Below the pieces are notes generated by a model. That model did no database searches, was not told where the DNA came from, and saw only the letters and a program-made list of their open reading frames with translations. A stretch of 64,000 bases of DNA from CANKJK01 sp964400405 (GTDB lineage Bacteria > Acidobacteriota > Vicinamibacteria > Vicinamibacterales > UBA2999), in the NCBI GenBank assembly GCA_964400405.1, contig CAYNUO010000006.1:6048-70047 (forward strand), in the 5' to 3' direction. Position numbers and translations under genes: made by a program. Positions within the stretch are counted from its first letter, which is position 1, and each line of letters begins with the position of its first letter. Shown piece by piece: positions 7,885-16,486 of the stretch.

Positions 7885-8935
7885 TCACCCGCGTATTTCC
7901 CGTTCGTCACCGGCGGCAGCCGACGTGTGCCCCGTGGCCGAGCCGGCTCCCGGAAACCGGGGCTTCTCGTGCACGACGATCGCGGCGAGCACGGCTGCCA
8001 GCAACGCATTGGCCGGCATCCGGAGCGCCGAGTCCCAGATGCACTGGCTCGCCACGGCCGCCAGTCCTGCCAGCGCCGCCGTCCTGAGCCACACCATCGG
8101 CGAACGGTCCTCGCGCAGACGCCGCGCACACGTCGCGACCCACGCGCCGAGCCAGACGAGCAGCGGGAGGGCCAGCAGCAGGCCACCCTCGGCGACGAGC
8201 TGCAGATACTCGTTCTGGGCTTCGTTGAACACGACGAACCGCGCCGTCTTCTGATACAGCACCATCGCGCTCGCGTAGGTGCCGCCTCCGGTGCCGGTCA
8301 GCCAGAAGTCCCGGAGGACTGGCAGGGTGTCGCGCCACACGGTCGTGCGTGCCACCGCGTCCCCGGAACCCAGCCGTCCGGCGATCGTTTCGAAGTTCGC
8401 CCACACGCCGATGAGGCCGACGAGGCCCACGGCAGCTGCCGCCCAGGCGAGGGTCCGCCGTGAGCCGGTCCGCCCGGCAGACAGCGCCAGCCAGACGGCA
8501 TTGAAGACCGCCAGGGCCAGCATGCCTCCCCGGGAGCCGGANNNNNNNNNNNNNNNNNNNNNNNNNNNNNNNNNNNNNNNNNNNNNNNNNNNNNNNNNNN
8601 NNNNNNNNNNNNNNNNNNNNNNNNNNNNNNNNNNNNNNNNNCCCCGGCGGAACGAGGAGCAGGATGCCCGCGACCGTCCGGGCGTTCGGGGACAGTGCGT
8701 CGACGACCGCGCCGGGGAGGGGAGCCAGTTGCAGCGCGAGGCCGAGCAGGAAGACCAGCAGGCTCGCGTCCTGGAGCCGCAGACGGGCAGTCGCGACCGG
8801 CGGAGCGGCCGCCAGAAACACGACCGCCGCGGCGATCAGCAGCGGAAGGACTGAGGATGAGTAGGCGCCGCCGAGGGCGGCGAGAGCCGCGAGCGGCACG
8901 CTCGCGATGAGAACGGTGGTCCGGAAGCGCGGCAC
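7885..8935 (-). CDS. O-antigen ligase/Wzy_C-family membrane protein, interrupted by an assembly gap
   Basis: The reverse-strand reading has two open pieces around a 100-N gap. The 98-residue N-terminal piece (GTG at 8935) holds three hydrophobic helices. The 218-residue C-terminal piece opens with SRGGMLALAV and contains FWLTGTGGGTYASA and FNEAQNEYLQLVAEGGLL, the loop motifs of WaaL/Wzy_C ligases. Both pieces are codon-aligned to the gap edges, so an intact gene needs a gap length divisible by three, which 100 is not. Family members of 400-450 aa suggest that 80-130 residues are missing. The probable role is transfer or polymerisation of the finished glycan at the periplasmic face. The gene starts 12 bp after the stop of the Wzc-type kinase gene, its operon partner. 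Confidence 0.8.
8542..8641. other. Assembly gap (100 N) inside the ligase gene
   Basis: A run of exactly 100 N, the usual placeholder for unknown length. The flanks share no visible overlap, unlike the second gap, so real sequence is probably missing here. Confidence 0.98.
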
Positions 8936-8947
8936 CGGGGCCAGGGT

Positions 8948-11188
8948 CTAGCTGGCCGCCGGGGTCTCGGCGTAGTAGCTCTGGAACTGCTGCCCGTAGT
9001 ACCGGGCGTAGTAGTAGCGGTTCCGCTCGAAGTCGACGCGGTTGAGCACCGCGCTGAGCGACTTCGGACGACCCGCCTGCAGCGTGTCGATGGCCCGCTC
9101 GGCCAGGCGCCAGCGCGTCATCTCCGCGCCGAGCACGAACGTGACGCCCGAGACGATCGGGGCGAGGATCACGGCGTCGGTGACCGCGAGGATCGGCGGC
9201 GTGTCGATGATCACCCAGTCGAACGGTCCCACGCCCAGCTGCTGCACGAAGGTGCGCATCGCGTCCGAGCCCAGGAGTTCGGACGGGTTCGGCGGCGTGG
9301 AGCCGGCCGTGATGACCAGCAGGTTCGAGTCGGGCGACCGCTGCACGACTTCGCGCATCTTCGCCTGTCCGGTCAGCAGTTCGGCGAGCCCCTTGTCGTT
9401 GGGGACGCGCAGGGCCCGGTGGAGGCTCGGACGCCGCATGTCGGCATCGATCAGCAGCACGCGGGCTCCGCCGATGGCCAGTGCGAGGGCGACGTTGACG
9501 GCGGTCGTCGTCTTGCCCTCGAGCGGCTGAGCGCTGGTGAAGACCTGGACGCGCGTGCCCCGTTCCGTGCTGCTCATGATCAGTGCCGTGCGGAGCGCGC
9601 GGAACGCTTCGCCGAAGTCATGCGGCACGGGACCTGTCAGCAACGGGTGCCGATCGCCGCGGACGCGCGGGACCAGGCCGAGGAAGTGAAGCTTCAGGCG
9701 CCAGGTGATGTCCTCGGGCGTCTTGATCGTGTCATCCAGGTAGTCGATCGCGAAGGCCGCCACGATGCCGAGGCCCAGGCCGAAGAGCATTGCCATCATC
9801 CAGCCGCGGCGGATATCCGGCGTGAACGGACCGCCGGGCACCTGTGCCTTGTCCAGCACGCGCACGTTGTTCGCCCGGCTCTGGCTGGCGACATCGAATT
9901 CCTTGGAGCGCTGGAGCAGCGAGTCGTAGATCGCGCGATTGCTCTCGGCCTGCCGCAGGAGCACGGAGTAGTCGATGCTCTTCCGGTTCAGATCCAGCGC
10001 CGCCTCTTTTTGTGCTTCAAGGTCCTGGTTGAGGGAGCGCTCCTCGGCCAATGCGGCTTCGTAGTCGTTCTTGATCGACTCGGCGGTCTTGTCGACCTCC
10101 TGATCGATCTGACGCTGACTGTCGATGATCTGGCTGGCGACGCGCTGAATCTCCGGGTGCTTGTCGCCGTAGCGCTCGGCGAGGCGGGCGCGCTCACGCT
10201 CGAGTTCGGCCAGCCGTGCCTTGAGGTTCTGCACCAGCGGGTTCTGGACGATCGCGGCCAGCGTCTCGCGGTCCTTGGCCGCGCTGACCTGCCGGTAGAG
10301 CGCCTCGCGCTGCACACGCTGTGTGCGGGCGCGCGTGACGGCGTCGTTGAGCTGATTCAGCCGGGAGACGACGATGTTCTGCCGGTCGTCGAGCGAGACG
10401 GCGTTCCGGTCTTCGCGGTACTCGGCGAGCTTCTGCTCGCTCTCCTGCACGACCTTGGCCTGCCGTTCGACCTCCTGCTCCAGGAACTGGAGCGACCTGT
10501 CGGAGTTCTGCAGGCGGAACTCGAGGTTCTGCGCGACGTACTCCTCGGCGAGGACGTTGACGGCCTTCGCGGCGAATTCCGGGTCGGCAGATGTGAACGA
10601 GAGGTCGACGAGCCGGCTGCCCCGGACGGGGGTGACGGTGATCTGCGGCAGGAGCGCGTCGATCAGCTGATCCATCGGGATATCCCGGACCGCCGGAGGC
10701 GGCGCGGGCTTGTTCGTCGAGATGAGTGACCGGAGCCGCGCCGAGATACCGTCGCTGAGCTGTGTCAGCCGGGTGGGCGGCGCGCCGGTGCCGTTGAACT
10801 CCGGCACGTACTGCAGGTTGAGGCGACGCGCAGCGCGGCCGGCGAGATCGCGGCCGGCGAGAATCTTGTACTGCGTCTGGTAGTACGCCTCAGGGTCCGT
10901 ATACGCGATGTACGGCTCCTTGATGTTGGTCTCGGCCGTGTGCTCTTCCTCGATGTGAATCCGGGCTGTCGCCTGGTACATCGGGATGGTCGTATAGGTC
11001 TGGAACATCATGCCCGCCACGACGAGCACGAAAACCACGAGCACGATCTTGTAGTACTTGACGACGACGGCGAGCCGGTCGAACAGGTGCACCTGGCGCA
11101 CGCCTCCCGTTCCCGCGGGTGAGGCGGGTGGAGGCATTGGCGAAGGCGACGCCCCGCGTGTGGCCGGGGCTGAGGTCGGATCTACCAT
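8948..11188 (-). CDS. Polysaccharide co-polymerase and tyrosine autokinase (Wzc/BY-kinase)
   Basis: A 746-residue fusion. The N-terminal Wzz domain has a first membrane helix at about residues 39-62, a periplasmic coiled-coil region (about 200-430, rich in Glu, Gln and Arg) and a second helix near 470. The cytoplasmic BY-kinase domain has Walker A LEGKTTTAVN (about 556-565), Walker A' LLIDADMRRP (about 578-587), Walker B WVIIDTPP (about 658-665) and a C-terminal cluster of seven tyrosines in RNRYYYARYYGQQFQSYY. Autophosphorylation of such clusters cycles the octamer and controls polymer length and export. It starts 2 bp after the stop of the upstream gene and sits in the reverse operon. No cognate phosphatase or outer-membrane Wza is in the window. 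Confidence 0.96.
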   Translation of the reverse strand: MVDPTSAPATRGASPSPMPPPASPAGTGGVRQVHLFDRLAVVVKYYKIVLVVFVLVVAGMMFQTYTTIPMYQATARIHIEEEHTAETNIKEPYIAYTDPEAYYQTQYKILAGRDLAGRAARRLNLQYVPEFNGTGAPPTRLTQLSDGISARLRSLISTNKPAPPPAVRDIPMDQLIDALLPQITVTPVRGSRLVDLSFTSADPEFAAKAVNVLAEEYVAQNLEFRLQNSDRSLQFLEQEVERQAKVVQESEQKLAEYREDRNAVSLDDRQNIVVSRLNQLNDAVTRARTQRVQREALYRQVSAAKDRETLAAIVQNPLVQNLKARLAELERERARLAERYGDKHPEIQRVASQIIDSQRQIDQEVDKTAESIKNDYEAALAEERSLNQDLEAQKEAALDLNRKSIDYSVLLRQAESNRAIYDSLLQRSKEFDVASQSRANNVRVLDKAQVPGGPFTPDIRRGWMMAMLFGLGLGIVAAFAIDYLDDTIKTPEDITWRLKLHFLGLVPRVRGDRHPLLTGPVPHDFGEAFRALRTALIMSSTERGTRVQVFTSAQPLEGKTTTAVNVALALAIGGARVLLIDADMRRPSLHRALRVPNDKGLAELLTGQAKMREVVQRSPDSNLLVITAGSTPPNPSELLGSDAMRTFVQQLGVGPFDWVIIDTPPILAVTDAVILAPIVSGVTFVLGAEMTRWRLAERAIDTLQAGRPKSLSAVLNRVDFERNRYYYARYYGQQFQSYYAETPAAS

Positions 11189-11190
11189 CG

Positions 11191-12068
11191 TTACCTGCGG
11201 GGCGACACCGAACTATCGAGGTCGTTGACGCGCCCGACTTCCTGGGTCCCGGCGACGCGCAGCACTTCCGGAGCGGTCTGGGTCGTCGTTGCGCCGAACG
11301 TGGTCGTGACGTTGTCGGTGGACGCCACGAACAGCGTCGCCTGCGCCTGCTGTATCCGCACGTTACCTGTGGCGTTGGTCTGACCCGACGGCACCGCCGG
11401 GGCAGCCGACGCGACACGGCCGTTCTTGTCGACCAGTTCGATCACGTACTTTCCNNNNNNNNNNNNNNNNNNNNNNNNNNNNNNNNNNNNNNNNNNNNNN
11501 NNNNNNNNNNNNNNNNNNNNNNNNNNNNNNNNNNNNNNNNNNNNNNNNNNNNNNGGGCAGCCGACGCGACACGGCCGTTCTTGTCGACCAGTTCGATCAC
11601 GTACTTTCCGGGTGGGAGATTCTTGAACACGAAACGGCCGCTCTCGTCGGCCCGGACGCGGCCTTCGACGGCGCCGGTTTCCTGGTTGCGCAGCACGAGA
11701 TTCGCGTAGGGGACCGCTTCATTCATGGTCGTGCGCGCACGGCCGATGATCTCAAGACCTTCGATCTCCTCTTCGGCCTTCGACCGACGCGTCTCTGCCG
11801 TCTCACTGGCGCGTTGCTCAATCGCCGACTGGGACAGCAGATCCTGTGAGCCGATCGGCCGGTTGGGATCGGTGATCTGAAACGTGCTCCTCGTGGGGTC
11901 CTCGTAATCGAACCGGCGATCGTAGGAGGCAGCCTGCGTACGCACTTCAAGCGGATTGGCACGCCACACCGTGGCCTGCTCCTTGATGGGCTTGAACTTC
12001 GGCCAGCTGGCCAGCGCAATCAGCGCCAGCACGCAGACGACCTGAATGCGGAAGTTCTTCTCACGCAT
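11191..12068 (-). CDS. Membrane-anchored carboxypeptidase-regulatory-like (beta-sandwich) protein of the EPS operon
   Basis: The sequence shows an N-terminal hydrophobic anchor or signal (FRIQVVCVLALIALASWP), an Arg/Glu-rich middle and, from about residue 118, a beta-sandwich with VPYANLVLRNQETGAVEGRV and GRFVFKNLPPGKYVIELVD, as in CarboxypepD_reg/Cna-B-like domains. The 100-N gap appears artificial. The 55 bases before it repeat exactly after it, and joining the copies gives one uninterrupted 240-residue protein ending VNDLDSSVSPRR. The ATG at 12068 is preceded by GGGAG. It starts the reverse EPS operon and lies 2 bp from the kinase gene, suggesting an exported partner in chain export. No enzymatic motif is seen. 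Confidence 0.75.
11400..11609. repeat. 55-bp direct duplication flanking a spurious 100-N gap
   Basis: Bases 11400..11454 and 11555..11609 are identical over 55 positions, with 100 N between them. An exact k-length overlap left unmerged is what a de Bruijn assembler with k=55 plus scaffolding produces. Collapsing the two copies restores the reading frame of the overlapping gene. Confidence 0.93.
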
Positions 12069-12370
12069 CTTCCACTCCCGTTCACTCGATCACGGAATCG
12101 CACGCAACGTTATCAGCCCGCACGTATGCAGGACGAGAGTCCGGTCGCAAAAACATCATCCCATAGGACTCTAGTCGACACAACAGTATAAAAAAGTCAC
12201 CTGACACAGTTTTCTTCACCATCTGCCAAGCTTCCTGTGCAAGTGCGGGGCCGATCCGAACACCGCCGGGGACGGCCCGTCAACAACACGTATCGGATCC
12301 AAGGCAACTGCCGGCCAGACGATGAACTAAGTCATTTTAGATCAACGACTTGATGGGGGCACTCCCGTCT
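12069..12370. promoter_or_regulatory. Intergenic region upstream of the reverse EPS operon
   Basis: A 302-bp gene-free stretch with a markedly AT-richer patch at about 12150..12235 (runs of A and T, and TATACT on the minus strand). This is the natural place for the promoter of the 12068-to-7885 operon. No convincing -35 box pairs with the TATACT, so the exact start is not called. I see no RNA gene or coding frame in it. Confidence 0.45.
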
Positions 12371-13738
12371 TCACCCGACCCGGCCCGGTTCCGCGACCGC
12401 CACCGTTTCCACGTCGGCCGTGTGGGGAAACATGTCGATCGGCTGGGCGACCGAGACCTGGTAACCCCCTCTCTCGACCCGGGCGAGATCCTGCGCGAGG
12501 CTCTCCGGGTCACAGGAAACATAGATGAGCAGCGCCGGCCGAAGGCGCCGGATGATGTCGTCGAGCACTGCCGCCGAGGCGCCGGAACGCGGGGGGTCGA
12601 GAATCACGACGCGGGCGGACGTGGGCGGCACGCGACGCAGCGCCACCTCGACCGGGGCGGCGATGAACTGACAGCGGCTGGCCGGGATGCCGTTCGCCTG
12701 ACGACTGGCGACGGCATCCGCCACCGCCCCGCGGTTGGTCTCGATGCCCACCACAGACTGTCCCCGGCGCGCGAGCGGGAGGGCGAACAACCCGCCACCG
12801 CAATACAGGTCGAGAACCGGCAGGTCCGGCGGTACGCGCGCGAGCACGTCGCGAACGAGCAGGGTGGCTGCCGCCCCACTCGTCTGGAAGAACGCGGACG
12901 GCGACATCAGATACGTCGTGCCGTCGATCGTCTCGGACAGCCGGGCGTCTCCGGACACGAGCCGCGTCTCGTCGCCGAGGATCAGCGACCCACGGCCCGG
13001 ATGCACGCTGACGCTGACGGAGACAACGGCGGGGTCAGTCAGCAGCGTACGCTTCGTGAGCGCGCGGAGCAGTCGACTCGGCGGACCATCCGAGATCAGC
13101 GTCACCATGACGCGTCCGGTCGCGTGGCTCACGCGGGCCAGCAGCCCGCGGAGCCGCAGGTCCGGCCCGGCGGATGCGGCGGCCGCCGCCACACGGAACG
13201 CGACGGCGTTTCCCGGCGCGGCGTGCACGGGGCACTCGGTGATGGACAGCAGGTCCCGCGTGCCGCGTGCGTAGTGACCCATCGTGTGGCCGCGCCGGCG
13301 CGCGCCGGGTCTGAAGGCGAAGTGCACCTTCTGCCGGAATCCCCAGGGCTGCACGGGATCGACGCCGAGCGTCGGCCGCACGTCGGGCACGGTACGGAGC
13401 GTGCGCTGCAGGGCGTCCCGCACGATCGTGCGTTTCAGCCCGAGCTGCCGCGGGTAGGCGATGTGCTGCCAGGTGCAGCCGCCGCACGGAGCCGCGGCCC
13501 CCGGTCCGAAGTGACGGCAGCGCGGCTCTACGCGGTCGGGCGATGGAGAGAGGACGTCGAGGAGACGCCCGGAGACGTCGGCGTCGAACGCCTGGCCCAG
13601 CCGCGCGCGCACCCGCTCACCAGGGATCGTGAAAGGTACGGCCACGCGCATGCGGCCGATCCGTCCTTCGCCGTCGCCGTCCGGGCGGACGGCGACGATG
13701 TCGATGTCGACCGCGTCGACGGTGCGGCGCACCGGCAC
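12371..13738 (-). CDS. rlmD: 23S rRNA (uracil-C5)-methyltransferase, RlmD/TrmA family
   Basis: A 455-residue enzyme in three parts. An N-terminal TRAM-like RNA-binding domain (VDIDIVAVRPDGDGEGRIG) is followed by a cysteine cluster CRHFG...PCGGCTWQH, matching the 4Fe-4S site of RlmD. The C-terminal SAM domain has VLDLYCGGGLFALPLA, ILDPPRSGA and the nucleophile in YVSCDPESLAQDL. It forms m5U in rRNA (U1939 in E. coli) in the cytoplasm. GTG at 13738 is preferred (alternative GTG 13732), because the open frame upstream runs into the FKBP gene, which ends 35 bp away. The RlmD-versus-RlmCD assignment is not certain. Confidence 0.88.
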   Translation of the reverse strand: MPVRRTVDAVDIDIVAVRPDGDGEGRIGRMRVAVPFTIPGERVRARLGQAFDADVSGRLLDVLSPSPDRVEPRCRHFGPGAAAPCGGCTWQHIAYPRQLGLKRTIVRDALQRTLRTVPDVRPTLGVDPVQPWGFRQKVHFAFRPGARRRGHTMGHYARGTRDLLSITECPVHAAPGNAVAFRVAAAAASAGPDLRLRGLLARVSHATGRVMVTLISDGPPSRLLRALTKRTLLTDPAVVSVSVSVHPGRGSLILGDETRLVSGDARLSETIDGTTYLMSPSAFFQTSGAAATLLVRDVLARVPPDLPVLDLYCGGGLFALPLARRGQSVVGIETNRGAVADAVASRQANGIPASRCQFIAAPVEVALRRVPPTSARVVILDPPRSGASAAVLDDIIRRLRPALLIYVSCDPESLAQDLARVERGGYQVSVAQPIDMFPHTADVETVAVAEPGRVG

Positions 13739-13773
13739 GGGGCTCTGCTTCAGGAGACGCGGTCTGGCGGGCG

Positions 13774-14223
13774 TCAGCGGACGCCGAGCAGCTCGACGTC
13801 GAAGATCAGCGTGGCGTTCGGCGGAATGACGCCGCCCGCGCCGCGCGCACCGTAGCCCATGCTGGCCGGAATGGTGAGCGTCCGCGTGCCGCCGACCTTC
13901 ATGCCGGCCACGCCCTCGTCCCATCCCTGAATGACATGTCCCGCACCGAGCGGGAACGCAAAGGGCTCGTTCCGATCGCGGGAGCTGTCGAACTTCACGC
14001 CGTGATGGTCCGGCGCCGCTTCGTCATAGAGCCAGCCCGTGTAGTGGACGGTGACTTCCTGTCCTTTGACGGCTTCCGCGCCCGTGCCCTGCCGCGTATC
14101 GACACGCTTCAATTCGGTCATTTCTGCCTCGCATCCGCTGCTGGCCATCAACGCGCATGCGAGCGCGAGGCCGCTGAACCAGGTGTTATTCCTCGCCGAT
14201 CGCACGGCGCATGGCCTCGTCAT
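13774..14223 (-). CDS. FKBP-type peptidyl-prolyl isomerase, exported
   Basis: A 149-residue protein. The N-terminal segment WFSGLALACALMASSGC looks like a signal peptide with a loose lipobox. A single FKBP domain spans about residues 45-149 (VTVHYTGWLYDEA, FAFPLGAGHVIQGWDEGVAG, MGYGARGAGGVIPPNATLIFDVELL), with the usual aromatic pocket residues. It should catalyse proline isomerisation of envelope proteins. It overlaps the 3' end of the ppiD-like gene by 38 bp if ATG 14223 is used; a GTG at 14205 would still give a complete signal peptide and a 20-bp overlap. Its position beside another foldase suggests joint expression in periplasmic folding. Confidence 0.88.
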   Translation of the reverse strand: MTRPCAVRSARNNTWFSGLALACALMASSGCEAEMTELKRVDTRQGTGAEAVKGQEVTVHYTGWLYDEAAPDHHGVKFDSSRDRNEPFAFPLGAGHVIQGWDEGVAGMKVGGTRTLTIPASMGYGARGAGGVIPPNATLIFDVELLGVR

Positions 14224-16117
14224 TGACCACGATGGCCATCTTCTGCTTCGCCTTGTTCAGATATGCGGTGAAGAACTGGCCGCGGCGCTCGTTCTCGTAC
14301 TCGCGCCGGAACGCGGCCCTGGCGCCGCTGAAATCCGCCGGCGTCACGTCCTGCCGTTCCGAGACCCGCACGACGACCGACCCGAGCGGCGTGGCGAGCG
14401 GGTCGCTCATGCCGCCGGCCGGCAGCGCGAACGCCGCCTTCTCGACCTCCGGCACGACGCCGACTTCCGGAATCGCGTTGCCGCGGGCGATGAACTCCGT
14501 GTCCTTGACCTCCACGCCTTCCTTCTTCGCGGCGGCGGCGAAGTCCTTCGCGCCCTTCAGCTTCGCGGCGAGCTCGGCGGCGCGCTTGACGGCCATCTCG
14601 GCTGCACGCTCCGTCACGAGGTCGTCCTTCACGCGGGCCTTGACCTCATCGAGCGTCGGGAGGCGGGGGTCGGCCTTGCCGGAAACGGTGAAGATCACCG
14701 GGCCCCGCGGCGTGCCGACGACGGCGCTGATCTCACCGTCCTTCAGACGGAAGGCCTCCTGGACGGCCTGCGGCGCCGGACCGATGCCGGGGATGGGCTC
14801 GTCCTTCGCGAAGAGCCCGGACTCGGTCACCGTGAGACCCGCGGTCTTCGCCACGGTATCGAGATCCGCGGGCTTCTTGATCTGGCCTGCGAGGGATTTC
14901 GCCTGGTCCGTGACGGCCTGCTGTGATCGCTCGAACTTGAGCTGTTCGGTGAGTTCGAGCCGGACGTCCGCGAGGGTGCGCGTGGCGCCCGGCTTCTTGT
15001 CCGTCAGCTTGATGATGTGGAAGCCATACGGCGTCTTGACCAGGTCGCTGATCTGCCCGCTCTGCATCTCGAACGCAACGGCCTCGAACTCCGGGACCAT
15101 GCGGCCGCGGCCGAAGTAGTCGAGGTCGCCGCCGGTCTCCTTGTTGGCGTCATCCTCCGAATACTGCTTCGCGAGGGCGGCGAAGTCACCGCCGGCCTTG
15201 ACCTTCTGCAGCACCTCTTCCGCCTGCTTGCGGACCGCGGCTTCGTCCTTCCCCTCGGTCCTGAAGAGGATGTGGCTGGCGCGGATCTGCTCGGGCGTGG
15301 AGTACTGCGCGAGGTTGTCGTTGTAGAGCTTGACGATGTCCGCCTCGGGCACGACGGTGCGCTGACGCGCCTGCGCGAAGTCGACCAGCAGGAAGCGGAC
15401 CTTGCGCTTCTCGCCGATGCGGTAGTCCTCCTTCTTCGCCTCGAAGCGCGCGGCGACGTCGGCGTCGGTCACGGTGACCTTGTCGCGGAACGACTGCGAC
15501 GGAACCGGGAGCACCTGCAGCTTCACCTTTTCGTTGCGGCGCCGGTACTCGCGCTCCAGCTCGGCATCGGGCACCGTGAGCCATCCCGCGACGGCTGTGC
15601 GCAGGCGGTCGATCATCATGCCGTTGCGCAGTTCCCGCTCGTAGTCGGCGGGCGTCATCGGCGGACGCTGCGAACGGAGCACCTGCGCGTACCGGTTCTG
15701 GCCGATGAATACGCCGTTTTCCTGGAACCCGGGGATGGCGAGGATCTGGTGCGCGACCTCCTCGTCACTGATGGTGATGCCCTGGCGCTCCGCTTCGGCG
15801 ACCGCGGCCTTCTCGTCGACGAGGCCCTGGAGGATCTGCCGATCGATGCCGAGCTGCTGAAGCATGCGGTCGTTCAGCTGGTCACCATAGGCGCCCTGGT
15901 ACGCCTGGAGCTGGATCTGATACCGGCGGCGGAACTCGCCGGCCGTGACCTCGTGCCCTTCGACGCTGGCGACCACCTCGTTCAGGGTCGTCGGCACCGC
16001 GCCGGTCGTGCCGGCGAGGAAATCGGGAATGTAGAAGAGAACGAACGTCAGCACGACGAGCGCCAGGCTCCACTTGAGCCAGTTCTTGTGCCGCCGCATC
16101 CGGTCGAGCATGGTCAT
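14186..16117 (-). CDS. ppiD: Membrane-anchored parvulin-type chaperone (PpiD/SurA-like)
   Basis: A 643-residue protein with one N-terminal membrane helix (about 14-31), then a SurA-N-like chaperone region (about 45-180), a parvulin domain at about 275-375 (IRASHILF, GGDFAALAKQYSED, GGDLDYFGRGRMVPEFE, TPYGFHIIKL) and a long C-terminal half of SurA/PpiD type that includes a second parvulin-like segment near 490-600. PpiD sits on the periplasmic side near SecYEG and helps emerging outer-membrane proteins. Methionines at codons 1 and 3 are both possible starts. It is the first gene of a reverse operon with the FKBP and RlmD genes, divergent from mreB. Confidence 0.9.
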   Translation of the reverse strand: MTMLDRMRRHKNWLKWSLALVVLTFVLFYIPDFLAGTTGAVPTTLNEVVASVEGHEVTAGEFRRRYQIQLQAYQGAYGDQLNDRMLQQLGIDRQILQGLVDEKAAVAEAERQGITISDEEVAHQILAIPGFQENGVFIGQNRYAQVLRSQRPPMTPADYERELRNGMMIDRLRTAVAGWLTVPDAELEREYRRRNEKVKLQVLPVPSQSFRDKVTVTDADVAARFEAKKEDYRIGEKRKVRFLLVDFAQARQRTVVPEADIVKLYNDNLAQYSTPEQIRASHILFRTEGKDEAAVRKQAEEVLQKVKAGGDFAALAKQYSEDDANKETGGDLDYFGRGRMVPEFEAVAFEMQSGQISDLVKTPYGFHIIKLTDKKPGATRTLADVRLELTEQLKFERSQQAVTDQAKSLAGQIKKPADLDTVAKTAGLTVTESGLFAKDEPIPGIGPAPQAVQEAFRLKDGEISAVVGTPRGPVIFTVSGKADPRLPTLDEVKARVKDDLVTERAAEMAVKRAAELAAKLKGAKDFAAAAKKEGVEVKDTEFIARGNAIPEVGVVPEVEKAAFALPAGGMSDPLATPLGSVVVRVSERQDVTPADFSGARAAFRREYENERRGQFFTAYLNKAKQKMAIVVNDEAMRRAIGEE

Positions 16118-16486
16118 GGGTCAAATCCTTCCGAACAAGCTGTCCTCATCACAGACGAGGAGAACGGGTGATCGTACGCCAGGCTCTCGACTGCCGCAAC
16201 CATCCCGGCTGCGGTCCGCGCGCACGCGGATTCGCGCGCCGGGTGGGTCCGAACCCCCGTGCTATAGTCGAACGGCCGGTACCCGGCACCCTGTTTCCCT
16301 CCTGAATAACCGGCGGATCGGCCAGACCAGCGAGCCCGCCCGGACCTTCCATGACGGCGGCAAGGGCTGCCGAAACGCCTGCGATCGACCGACACGTAGT
16401 AGCAGCACGAACCGCCCACCAGGCGGGCCCGGCGGATCTGTCCGGACCTGGCGGCGTAGGTCCTGTGTTTTCAAGGAGATACGGAT
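16118..16486. promoter_or_regulatory. Divergent intergenic region between ppiD and mreB
   Basis: A 369-bp gene-free region that must hold promoters for both directions. A TATAGT hexamer at 16263..16268 is a possible -10 element for the forward shape cluster, but no -35 consensus sits 16-18 bp upstream. The long leader ends in AAGGAG at 16473..16478, 8 nt before the TTG start of mreB. No RNA gene recognised. Confidence 0.45.

Noticed and set aside
11400..11609. Biological tandem repeat or target-site duplication
   Set aside because: The copies abut a scaffold N run at exactly k-mer length, which fits an assembly overlap better than a mobile-element footprint.
11191..12068. Two separate broken genes on either side of the N gap
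   Set aside because: The apparent break comes from a duplicated 55-bp contig end; merging restores one open frame.
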